A stretch of DNA of 64,000 bases from Candidatus Amarolinea dominans (lineage in GTDB: Bacteria; Chloroflexota; Anaerolineae; SSC4; Amarolineaceae): NCBI GenBank assembly GCA_016719785.1, contig JADJYJ010000003.1:496001-560000 (forward strand), in the 5' to 3' direction. The notes below the pieces were generated by a model that was given only the letters and a program-made list of their open reading frames with translations, was not told the DNA's origin and made no database searches. The number at the start of each line of letters is the position of its first letter. The first letter of the stretch is position 1. Shown here one piece after another: positions 1-6,854 of this stretch. The position numbers and the translations under genes were made by a program.

Positions 1-813
1 GAGCCAACCACAGCCGCCGCGGCCGGCGGCTGCTGCGGCCCTGCCAGCTCAGTGACGCTGGACCTGAGCAGCCTGGAACTGGTCAACGTCGCGGGTGAGC
101 CGACCTCCAGCGTGGCCGGCGCCCTCTACTCGTCTGACCAACTTTCCGATCTACCGGATTCGGTGACGGCCATTTCGTTGGGATGCGGCAACCCAACGGC
201 CATTGCCGGTCTGCACCCCGGCCAGACCGTGCTCGACCTGGGCAGCGGCGGCGGCATTGACTGTTTCCTGGCCGCGCGCCAGGTTGGCCCGACCGGCCGC
301 GTCATCGGCCTGGACATGACCACCGATATGATCCGGCTGGCGCGGCGCAACGCCAAAAAACTGGGCCTGACAAACGTGGAGTTTCGCTGGGGCGAGATCG
401 AAGAGATGCCGGTGGAGGACGACTCGGTGGATGTCATCATCTCCAACTGCGTCATCAACCTGTCGCCGGACAAACCCCAAGTCTTTCGGGAAGCCCTGCG
501 TGTGCTCAAACCGGGCGGCGAGCTGGCTGTGTCAGACATGGTCTTCGAGGTGCCGATCCCTGAAGCGCTGCGCGGCGACCTGGACTCCTGGGCCGGCTGC
601 GTGGCCGGCGCCTGGCTGGAGAGCGATTATGTGGAGGCGATCCGTCAGGCCGGTTTTCGGGAGGTCGAGGTGGCGGCGCGGGACTATCTGCCCATCACCG
701 AGGTGCTGAGCGCCAGCGACATCGCCGCGCTGCAGGCGCAGGCCAACGGCCACCTGCACGGCGTCTCCCTTGACCGCGTCATGGCGAGCATCAAAATTCG
801 GGCGCGTAAATAA
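1..813 (+). CDS. arsM: Arsenite methyltransferase ArsM, 5'-truncated by the window edge
   Basis: This is an S-adenosylmethionine-dependent methyltransferase that methylates arsenite in the cytoplasm. The reading frame is open from base 1, so the real start lies left of the window; the GTG at 52 is internal. The upstream in-frame codons give a CCGP motif at about visible residues 11-14, typical of the Cys-rich N-terminus of ArsM. The SAM-binding motif VLDLGSGGGID follows at about residue 75. Three further cysteines sit in SLGCGNP, ISNCVINL and WAGCVAGA, matching the As(III)-binding cysteines known in this family. The end at 813 is natural. No other ars gene is visible here. The family call is firm; the substrate is inferred from the cysteines. 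Confidence 0.88.
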   Translation, partial: EPTTAAAAGGCCGPASSVTLDLSSLELVNVAGEPTSSVAGALYSSDQLSDLPDSVTAISLGCGNPTAIAGLHPGQTVLDLGSGGGIDCFLAARQVGPTGRVIGLDMTTDMIRLARRNAKKLGLTNVEFRWGEIEEMPVEDDSVDVIISNCVINLSPDKPQVFREALRVLKPGGELAVSDMVFEVPIPEALRGDLDSWAGCVAGAWLESDYVEAIRQAGFREVEVAARDYLPITEVLSASDIAALQAQANGHLHGVSLDRVMASIKIRARK

Positions 814-869
814 CACGAGGTATTGGTGATCTTGGTCCTGAAGATAGCCCCACGCGGAGGGATAGTCCG

Positions 870-932
870 ATGAGCGCATCTGTACAGGTGATTGCACGCG
901 AGGGTAAGCCGGAATGGGCCGTATTACCATGA
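870..932 (+). pseudogene. Remnant of an antitoxin N-terminus
   Basis: An ATG at 870, preceded by a GGAGGG ribosome-binding site, opens a 20-codon frame. It reads SVQVIAREGKPEWAVLP and then stops. This resembles the first strand-helix of small antitoxins whose N-terminus runs '...GKPE(Y/W)AVLPYEEY'. The frame ends where the conserved Tyr-Glu would follow, and the 3' end of the GNAT gene begins 10 bp later. It looks like the truncated start of a lost toxin-antitoxin locus. The fragment is short, so the family assignment is tentative. Confidence 0.35.
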
Positions 933-941
933 GGGCGGGCG

Positions 942-1838
942 TCAGCGCTTTGTCCACACAAACGGCGTCGTGTAGACCAGGTGGCGGAAGCCCAGTTTTT
1001 GCAGGATAGGGCGGCTCATCGGACTGGCATCCACGGTGAGAAAACGCACACCGCGGGTGCGGGCCTCTTGTGCCCGCACGGCCACCAGCGCGGTGTAGAT
1101 GCCGCGGCCGCGATAGGCCGGCAGCGTGGAGCCGCCCCACAGATCGGCAAACCGGCGGCCGGGATGGTAACAGATGCGGGCATTGGCCACCGGTTTGTCG
1201 TCTGCATAGGCCTGAAAGATGCTCATCAGGTCGGGATGGGTGCGCAGCGTCTGCGCCAACTCATCCTCCAACCCTGGCGTCGGCTTTTCCCACACCTGCG
1301 CCTGCACCGCGGCGACCAGGCTCAACTGCGCCGGGTCAGTGATACGCAGGATGTCGGCGCTCACGGGCTGGAGGAGCCGCGCCGGCGCCTCCTCCAGATC
1401 GAGCGCCATCAGCGCCTCTGGCTCGTCCGGCTCGAAGCCGTGGGCGATGAGCCGCTGCTTGAGATCGGCCGGCGTATCGTGATCGAAGACCTTCCATTCG
1501 AAGCTGCTCTCGAAGCTGCTCTCGAAGCTGCTCTCGAAGCTGCTCTCGAAGCTGCTTTCTATGCCTCTCTCGATACCTCCCTGAGTATTTCCGTCTCTGT
1601 CCTCGAGACCCCGGCCGGCTGTCTCCATGTGCCTGCTCATGTCTGCGATCTGCGTCGCAATGGCCTCGTCAGCCGTTTCAGGGCTGAGCCGCGTGTAAAG
1701 AATCCAGCCGCCGTGACGGCCGGGCGGTTCCATCATCACCCGCGTCAGATCCGGCAGCTTTTCCACGCGGCCAAACGGGTCGAAGGGGTCGCGGCGCATC
1801 TCTGCGTCGTACAGGGCCAGGATTTCACCTGTGGTCAT
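942..1838 (-). CDS. GNAT-family N-acetyltransferase with an expanded Glu-Ser-Ser-Phe repeat
   Basis: The protein has 298 residues. The C-terminal half is a GNAT fold: the acetyl-CoA binding loop appears as AYRGRGIYTALV near residue 240, followed by the usual ARTRGVRFLTVDAS strand and the NxxxxxxLxKxGF-like end (SRPILQKLGF). The N-terminal half is a GNAT-like or linker region of the kind seen in two-part acetyltransferases, with a WKVFDHD stretch. Just before that stretch, five Glu-Ser-Ser-Phe units interrupt the family pattern; they are encoded by a 12-bp tandem repeat. The ATG at 1838 has an upstream GAGGA. The substrate is unknown. Confidence 0.8.
   Translation of the reverse strand: MTTGEILALYDAEMRRDPFDPFGRVEKLPDLTRVMMEPPGRHGGWILYTRLSPETADEAIATQIADMSRHMETAGRGLEDRDGNTQGGIERGIESSFESSFESSFESSFESSFEWKVFDHDTPADLKQRLIAHGFEPDEPEALMALDLEEAPARLLQPVSADILRITDPAQLSLVAAVQAQVWEKPTPGLEDELAQTLRTHPDLMSIFQAYADDKPVANARICYHPGRRFADLWGGSTLPAYRGRGIYTALVAVRAQEARTRGVRFLTVDASPMSRPILQKLGFRHLVYTTPFVWTKR
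1501..1560. repeat. 12-bp tandem repeat, five copies, inside the GNAT gene
   Basis: The unit AAGCTGCTCTCG is repeated head to tail five times, with the last copy slightly diverged. It keeps the reading frame and encodes (ESSF)5 on the minus strand. It is a coding minisatellite that could vary by slippage. Confidence 0.9.
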
Positions 1839-1916
1839 TTTGTCACATGTCCTCGCGTGTCATCACGTGCAACCCGCCGGAGGGACCAGCGGGTTGATGC
1901 GATCAAGCGTTCGGGT

Positions 1917-2729
1917 TTAACCTGCGCAGGCGTCTTCGCCGCCATCCACGAAGATAATCGAGCCACTGACCCACCGAATGTCCGGGTGTGACAACTGGCG
2001 GATGGTGATCGCCACGTCCTGCGTGGTGGTCAGGCGACCAACCGGGTTGCGGCGCAGCGCGCCTTCGACGATCTTTTCGTTGCCGGGAATCTTGCGCAGC
2101 GCCGGCGTGTCGGTGACGCCAGCCTGAATGCAGTTGACCAGAATGCCTTGCTTGCCCAACTCCTGCGCCAGCACGCGCGTGTGCGATTCCAGCGCGGCCT
2201 TGGCCGCGGACACCGCGCCGTAATTCGTCACCACGCGATGCGACCCTTCGCTGGTCATGGCAAAGATGCGACTGCCGCGCCCTAGCAGATGGCGATCCAT
2301 CAAATCCTGCGTCCAGTAGACCAGGCTGTGCGCCATCACATCCAGCGTCATGTCCATCTGCGCCTTGCTGATGCGCTGCGCCGGGTCTTCATGCACGAAG
2401 GGCAGCAGGGTGCCGAACGCCAGCGAGTGCATCATGACATGCACGGTGCTCTCGGCGCCCGCGGCGGCCAGCGTCTCCTGCACCTTGTCCAGCACACGCC
2501 CGCGCTTGGTCTCGTCTGCCGCGTTGACATTGAAAAACATCGCCTGGCTACCATAGCCTTCGATGTCTTCGATCAGGGTCTTGACCAGGGGCAGGGTCGT
2601 CTTCATGTCCAGGTGTACGCCGAAAATGTTCATGCCCGCCTTCGCCAGCTCGCGCGAGACGGCTGCGCCCATGCCACTGGAAGCGCCCAAAATGAGCGCC
2701 CACTTGCCTTTGAATGATTGGTCACTCAT
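1917..2729 (-). CDS. Enoyl-ACP reductase-like short-chain dehydrogenase (FabI/FabL type)
   Basis: A 270-residue Rossmann-fold reductase. The nucleotide-binding motif GASSGMG is at residues 15-21. The active site has Tyr and Lys separated by six residues (NYGAVSAAKAAL), which is the Y-X6-K spacing of FabI/FabL enoyl-ACP reductases rather than the Y-X3-K of ordinary SDRs. The end reads VSGSIIFVDGG, as in this family. It probably reduces trans-2-enoyl-ACP in fatty acid elongation, or a related enoyl substrate. The gene stands alone between the GNAT gene and a small membrane protein. A specialised SDR outside fatty acid synthesis remains possible. Confidence 0.75.
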   Translation of the reverse strand: MSDQSFKGKWALILGASSGMGAAVSRELAKAGMNIFGVHLDMKTTLPLVKTLIEDIEGYGSQAMFFNVNAADETKRGRVLDKVQETLAAAGAESTVHVMMHSLAFGTLLPFVHEDPAQRISKAQMDMTLDVMAHSLVYWTQDLMDRHLLGRGSRIFAMTSEGSHRVVTNYGAVSAAKAALESHTRVLAQELGKQGILVNCIQAGVTDTPALRKIPGNEKIVEGALRRNPVGRLTTTQDVAITIRQLSHPDIRWVSGSIIFVDGGEDACAG

Positions 2730-2892
2730 CGGTTGTCTTTCCTCCGGATTTGTGATGATGCTTGAGAAGATACCTCGGCGCTGTCCCAGCGGTGTGGGAG
2801 CGCCAGACAGAAATTGTCACCTGGTGTAACCCCACTCAGGCTCATTCGTCACGCGCAAACGGCCTGTGGATGTGGGGTCGGCCGCGGGCACG

Positions 2893-2939
2893 AAAAAGCC
2901 TGGGCAGCAAGGGTTGCGACGCCTTTAGCCCAGGCTTTT
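2893..2939 (-). terminator. Rho-independent terminator
   Basis: A perfect 12-bp inverted repeat (AAAAGCCTGGGC with GCCCAGGCTTTT) encloses a 22-nt loop. Read on the minus strand it ends in a run of T, 28 nt after the stop of the small membrane protein gene. T residues also follow on the plus strand, so it may work in both directions. Confidence 0.8.
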
Positions 2940-2966
2940 GGAACGATTTGCAGTATACTTGTCGGT

Positions 2967-3182
2967 TCAGCGCGCTAACGCGCGATGGCGTTGCCAAAAC
3001 CAGGCGATCATATAGCCGGTGATGCTCAGGCCGGCCAGATTGAATATGGCCTCCGGATTGTAACCATGCGCATGACCGATGGCGGCCAGAAACGCAGAGA
3101 GTGCAATGCCGGTGACCAGGGCTATAATGAGCGAAGCCACAAGCCTGGTAGCGGAGACTGTGATCTCCCAACCCATCATCAT
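2967..3182 (-). CDS. Small two-helix membrane protein of unknown function
   Basis: A 71-residue protein with two predicted membrane segments, about residues 10-33 (rich in Leu, Ile, Ala) and 48-63. It has a His-containing loop (GHAHGYNPEA) between them and a basic tail (RHRALAR). An AAGGAG ribosome-binding site sits 9 nt before the ATG at 3182, and a clear terminator follows the stop, so this is a real single-gene transcript. I do not recognise the family. Confidence 0.6.
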   Translation of the reverse strand: MMMGWEITVSATRLVASLIIALVTGIALSAFLAAIGHAHGYNPEAIFNLAGLSITGYMIAWFWQRHRALAR

Positions 3183-3443
3183 GATGCGATACTCCTTCTT
3201 GAGATGTTAAATTTGTTGAACGACGGGAGGTTATCGAGGCGGCATAACTGACTCTGTTACAGATGTGTGCGTTGACCTCAACTGCTCACATGGCACACAC
3301 GGGATTAAATATATACTGCAAGCGTACAGCATGGGTATAGCATAGCGCGTTCTGGCGTCTGGAACAAGCCCCCATGCTTACGATTACCTTACAGATGCGA
3401 AAAAATGGGTCATCGGTACTATGGACGAGCACGCGCGGGCAGT

Positions 3444-3472
3444 TTGACCATTTCGCACGCCCTCGCTATAAT
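3444..3472 (+). promoter_or_regulatory. Sigma-70-type promoter for a leaderless transcript
   Basis: TTGACC (3444-3449) and TATAAT (3467-3472) are separated by exactly 17 bp. The expected transcription start, seven bases after the -10 box, falls on the A of the ATG at 3479. The mRNA of the CAP-LysM gene should therefore have no leader and no ribosome-binding site. This also decides the start codon of that gene. The rest of the 3183-3443 interval holds nothing further that I can identify. Confidence 0.75.
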
Positions 3473-3478
3473 GCGCCC

Positions 3479-4675
3479 ATGTTCTCAACCACCCATCGTC
3501 CGTCGGTGGGCCATCTGTTCCTGGGCATCTGGTGCCTTCTCATCGGCATCGGATTGGTTCCCTTGCCAGCAGCCGCACAGGAAGCCCCTGTTTCACCCGC
3601 ACCTTCTCCCTTGATCGAACAGATGGTTCGCCTCACCAATCGTGCGCGCAGTCAGCGCGGTCTCAACCCCTACTGGCTCAATCCACTGCTGAGCCAGGTC
3701 GCGCAGGCTCATGTCAATGACATCATCGCCAGCGGCCACCTGGGCCATGTGGGTTCGGATGGCAGCCGTGCGCCCGAACGCGTGCGCCGCGCCGGCTACA
3801 ATGCGTCGCTCGTCAGCGAGAATTGGGTCTACAGCCGCGCCCTGGAAAAGGGCTTTGCCTGGTGGCTGGCAGATCCCCCGCATTATGAGAACCTCATGCA
3901 CCGCCATTACAGGGAAATCGGTGTGGGCATGGCCGTCCCCCCCAACGGCTGGGGCCAGGTGTGGGTCATGCTCTTCGCCGCCAGCGCCGATGGCGGCACC
4001 GCGGCGGATGCCGTGTTGATTGCAGACGCAGGCGAGCCGGCGCCGGCCGTGGATTCTGCCGGCGGTGAGGCGCTCGTCACTGGCTCCACCTACATTGTGG
4101 AGCCGGGCGACACCCTGGAAGCCATCGGCCGCCGCCTGGGCATTCCCTGGTTGCGCATTGCCCAACTCAACGACATCAAGGATCCCACCAGGCTGCAGGC
4201 AGGCCAGGTGCTCGACATCCCTGACGCCGCGCCGCCCGCCGTCACACCGCCCGCGGACGCGCCCGCACCGGAGCAAGCCGCACCGCCGCCGCTTGAACCA
4301 CCCGCGGCCGTGCAGCCCGCAGATGCAGCGCCGCAGGTTGCGCCACAGCCTCCCACAACATACACCGTGCAGGCAGGCGACGCGCTGGCTTCCATTGCCG
4401 GCCGCTTTGGGTTGACCTGGCAGACGCTGGCGCAATGGAACGGGCTGAACGCGAAATCTATCCTGCGCATCGGCCAGGTGCTGCGCCTGACCGCGCCGGC
4501 GCAGGCCAGCGCCGCGCCGCCCGCGCCGGCGCCGACCGTCTATCGTGTACGCGCCGGCGACTCGTTGTCAGCCATCGCCGCCCGCTTCGGCTCTTCCTGG
4601 CAAACTCTGGCGCGGCTCAACGGGTTGAACTCCGCCTCTATCCTGCGCATCGGGCAAACGCTGCGCCTGCGCTGA
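3479..4675 (+). CDS. Secreted CAP-domain protein with three LysM repeats
   Basis: A 398-residue exported protein. The start at 3479 follows from a consensus promoter immediately upstream and from the signal peptide that begins there (hydrophobic stretch, then a cut near PAAAQ-EA). A CAP/SCP domain follows at about residues 45-180, with the family patterns SGHLGHVGSDG, ENWVYSR and HYREIGVGMA. Three LysM modules come next, at about 215-260, 300-343 and 352-396; the second and third are nearly identical and are separated by Pro/Ala-rich linkers. LysM modules bind peptidoglycan-type glycans, so the protein probably stays at the cell wall or matrix. The in-frame upstream extension to 3374 lacks support. 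Confidence 0.87.
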   Translation: MFSTTHRPSVGHLFLGIWCLLIGIGLVPLPAAAQEAPVSPAPSPLIEQMVRLTNRARSQRGLNPYWLNPLLSQVAQAHVNDIIASGHLGHVGSDGSRAPERVRRAGYNASLVSENWVYSRALEKGFAWWLADPPHYENLMHRHYREIGVGMAVPPNGWGQVWVMLFAASADGGTAADAVLIADAGEPAPAVDSAGGEALVTGSTYIVEPGDTLEAIGRRLGIPWLRIAQLNDIKDPTRLQAGQVLDIPDAAPPAVTPPADAPAPEQAAPPPLEPPAAVQPADAAPQVAPQPPTTYTVQAGDALASIAGRFGLTWQTLAQWNGLNAKSILRIGQVLRLTAPAQASAAPPAPAPTVYRVRAGDSLSAIAARFGSSWQTLARLNGLNSASILRIGQTLRLR

Positions 4676-4693
4676 TATGCAATGCGCTGATAG

Positions 4694-5341
4694 GTGCCGC
4701 TCGTGGCTCTGACACCAACGCTTCGCCAACTGCTGCACGCACACATTCACCTGGCGCCCACAGCCTGGACGCAGGCGCCCGCGTCGGTGCGCGCCAGTTT
4801 TCGCAGCCCGTTCGAACCAGCGCAGCACCTGGCCCAAGCATTGGGACGCCTGCCGCCGTCGCTGCTGGCCTGGTGGGCCGAACTACCCAGCGGGCATATC
4901 CTGATCGGCGATCAGCGCGGCTATGCGCCCGGTCGCCTGTCCGATGATTCCCCTGGCCGGGTCAACGTCGCGCAGATTGCCCTGGCCGATCTGGCCGCTC
5001 CTGCGGAGGGTCTGGGCGACGCCTGGTTCTGGATCGCCCACCTGCTCGACCATCACCTGGGCTGCCTGGGTGCAGCCGATGGCGCCTGGCTGTCCGATGG
5101 CGCCGGCAGCACACCGCGCTGGCAGGCGGTGGGGCAGCGCATCGCATCCCTGGCGCGGCTGGGCTATGACCCGCAGCCCGCCGCCAGCGGTGATCCTCAT
5201 GCCTACCTGGCGGCCGGCCTGGCCCTTTTCATCGCTGACCGCGCCGCGCTGAACGTTCAGGATCCCAAGCTGGAGCGCCTGCTGGCAACCACGCTCTTGC
5301 ACGAAGGTTTCTGCCGTCGTGCGTTGACTGCGACGACGTAG
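4694..5341 (+). CDS. Hypothetical protein
   Basis: A protein of about 212-215 residues starting 18 bp after the CAP-LysM gene, so probably in the same transcript. GTG codons at 4694 and 4703 are both possible starts; neither has a strong ribosome-binding site. The sequence is rich in Ala and Leu, with no signal peptide or membrane helix. A central HLLDHHLG and a later DPHAYLAAGLALFIAD recall the HExxH and downstream helix of some zinc peptidases, but the catalytic Glu is absent, so no activity is claimed. Confidence 0.55.
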   Translation: MPLVALTPTLRQLLHAHIHLAPTAWTQAPASVRASFRSPFEPAQHLAQALGRLPPSLLAWWAELPSGHILIGDQRGYAPGRLSDDSPGRVNVAQIALADLAAPAEGLGDAWFWIAHLLDHHLGCLGAADGAWLSDGAGSTPRWQAVGQRIASLARLGYDPQPAASGDPHAYLAAGLALFIADRAALNVQDPKLERLLATTLLHEGFCRRALTATT

Positions 5342-5418
5342 GAATGGGAAGGCGGCGCGGGGATCAAGATCGGGCATGTCAACCCGACATCTCCTGGCCT
5401 TTAGGTGGCGCGGTGCAT

Positions 5419-5458
5419 TTGACAGAGAGAATGAACCGTTGTACAGTATTGCAGTACA
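5419..5458 (+). promoter_or_regulatory. Promoter and autoregulatory operator of the YefM-YoeB locus
   Basis: TTGACA (5419-5424) and TACAGT (5442-5447) form a promoter with a 17-bp spacer. TGTACA at 5440-5445 overlaps the -10 box, and a second half, AGTACA, lies 13 bp further at 5453-5458. Paired TGTACA cores are the known binding motif of the YefM antitoxin repressor, so this is very likely the operator through which the pair represses itself. Confidence 0.75.
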
Positions 5459-5479
5459 GAACGATAACGAGAGGCTTAT

Positions 5480-5782
5480 ATGACAATCCAAACTACGTAT
5501 ACTCAAGCACGCGCTAACTTTGCCAAGCTCTGCAGCAGCGTTACCGCGAATCGTGACATCGTTATTATCCAGCGGCGTGGGGTCGAAGATGTGGCTTTGA
5601 TTTCAGCCGCAGAGCTGACCAGCTTGATGGAGACGGCCTACTTGTTACGTTCACCCAAGAATGCAGAACGCTTACTCGCTGCGCTAAACCGCGCTCTGCA
5701 CCGCGATATTGAACCACAATCTATCGAAGATCTGCGCCGTGAGGTGAGCCTTGAGGCAGCGACGAGAGAAGCCAGCGGCTGA
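5480..5782 (+). CDS. yefM: YefM-type antitoxin (Phd/YefM family)
   Basis: A 100-residue antitoxin. The N-terminal half has the Phd/YefM DNA-binding fold (TYTQARANFAKLCSSV, then a strand-turn with VIIQRRGVEDVALISAAEL). The C-terminal tail after about residue 60 would wrap and block the toxin. The ATG at 5480 has GAGAGG upstream, and a TGTACA operator overlaps the promoter, consistent with autorepression by the antitoxin-toxin complex. The toxin gene overlaps its last 32 bases. Confidence 0.87.
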   Translation: MTIQTTYTQARANFAKLCSSVTANRDIVIIQRRGVEDVALISAAELTSLMETAYLLRSPKNAERLLAALNRALHRDIEPQSIEDLRREVSLEAATREASG

Positions 5783-6047
5783 GCATTTTCAGCGCGTAGC
5801 CGTATTTCAGCCAGAGTTCCGTGACGATTTGCGTTACTGGGTGGAGACAGATCGTAAGATCGCTTTACGAACATTCGATTTAGTCGAAGCTGTCATGCGC
5901 GATCCGTTTAGCGGTATGGGCAAACCGGAGCCTTTGAAGTACTTTGCCCCTGGTGCATGGTCCCGGCGACTGACGGATGAACATCGTATTGTATACCTGG
6001 TAAGTCACGACCGCATAGATTTTCTTCAGGCCCGTTATCATTACTGA
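5751..6047 (+). CDS. yoeB: YoeB-type mRNA interferase toxin
   Basis: A Txe/YoeB toxin that cleaves mRNA in the ribosome. The family core is complete: DDLRYWVETDRK, the GKPEPLK segment with the catalytic-region Glu, WSRRLTDEHRIVY with the conserved Arg, and the C-terminal RYHY with catalytic His and Tyr. The toxin core begins near residue 14, so the TTG at 5751 may not be the real start; a GTA/GTG-like initiation nearer 5790 cannot be excluded. The overlap with the antitoxin gene suggests translational coupling. Confidence 0.85.
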   Translation: MRQRREKPAAEHFQRVAVFQPEFRDDLRYWVETDRKIALRTFDLVEAVMRDPFSGMGKPEPLKYFAPGAWSRRLTDEHRIVYLVSHDRIDFLQARYHY

Positions 6048-6086
6048 GGACGTGTCGTTATTTCATCAATTCGCGCGGATTGAATC

Positions 6087-6476
6087 GTGAAGAAAGGGAA
6101 GTCCATGCTCTTTTCGCTGCTTCTGGTTCTCGGAGCTGTGGGTACAGCCACCCTCGGTCAACTCCTGCTCAAGAGCGGAATGACCGCCGTGGGACGGCTG
6201 GGTGCAAGCGCCCTACAGCAGCCATTGCAAACGGCGTTGGCAGTGGCAAGCGTGCCTACGATCTGGTTCGGGCTGGCCGCCTATGGCCTGGGCGCCGTGC
6301 TCTGGCTCGTCGTCTTGTCGCGGCTCGACCTGAGCTTCGCATATCCCCTGCTGGCTCTCTCCTATATCTTAATTCCGCTGCTCTCCTACCTGGTGTTGGG
6401 TGAAAATGTGCCCGCGCTGCGCTGGGTGGGCATTGCCGTCATTTTTATGGGCGTCGTCATCGTTGCGCGCACCTGA
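6087..6476 (+). CDS. Four-helix SMR/EamA-type transporter
   Basis: A small integral membrane protein of 123-129 residues with four predicted helices (about 5-25, 48-72, 80-100 and 105-127). It has the pattern of single-EamA-domain transporters: a Gly/Ala-rich first helix with LGQLLLKSG, then FAYPLLALSYILIPLLSYLVLGE. Such proteins act as dimers in multidrug efflux or, like ArnE/ArnF, in flipping lipid-linked sugars. GTG 6087 or ATG 6105 may be the start; the latter has AAAGGGA upstream. It is followed 12 bp later by another membrane protein gene. Confidence 0.75.
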   Translation: MKKGKSMLFSLLLVLGAVGTATLGQLLLKSGMTAVGRLGASALQQPLQTALAVASVPTIWFGLAAYGLGAVLWLVVLSRLDLSFAYPLLALSYILIPLLSYLVLGENVPALRWVGIAVIFMGVVIVART

Positions 6477-6488
6477 TAAGGTCAAGCC

Positions 6489-6854
6489 ATGTCACTACAA
6501 GTCATCCATCACAACCTCGGCAACGCCGGCGTACTGTTCCTGGCGATTGCCGGCATCTGGGCGCTGGCCATCTACTTCCGACGCCGGGACATTGACGGTA
6601 ATCTCTGGGGCATCCTGGCGATTGGCGAGCTGCTCTTTCTGGCCCAGGCCATCCTGGGGATGGTGATGTATGTCAACGGCGGCCGGCCGGCCCGTTTGAT
6701 CCACTATCTCTACGGCATCCTGATGATGATCCTCATCCCTGCCACCTTCGCCTTCACCGGCGGCAAGACGACCCGCAGCGAAGCCCTGATCTACGGCCTC
6801 ATGGCGCTCTTCATGGCCGCCATGGCCGCCACCCGCGCCATGACCACCGGTTAG
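6489..6854 (+). CDS. Four-helix membrane protein of unknown function
   Basis: A 121-residue protein with four predicted membrane segments (about 10-28, 40-62, 70-88 and 97-116). It has a basic loop YFRRRD after the first helix and no motif I can name. It begins 12 bp after the SMR-type transporter and is probably co-transcribed with it. Its stop codon overlaps the stop of proS by four bases on the opposite strand. Confidence 0.6.
   Translation: MSLQVIHHNLGNAGVLFLAIAGIWALAIYFRRRDIDGNLWGILAIGELLFLAQAILGMVMYVNGGRPARLIHYLYGILMMILIPATFAFTGGKTTRSEALIYGLMALFMAAMAATRAMTTG

Noticed and set aside
3374..3478. Upstream start for the CAP-LysM protein
   Set aside because: The extension would cover the promoter and place the signal peptide inside the protein.
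4694..5341. Zinc metallopeptidase
   Set aside because: The HLLDH segment has the spacing of HExxH but lacks the catalytic Glu, and no convincing third ligand motif could be fixed.
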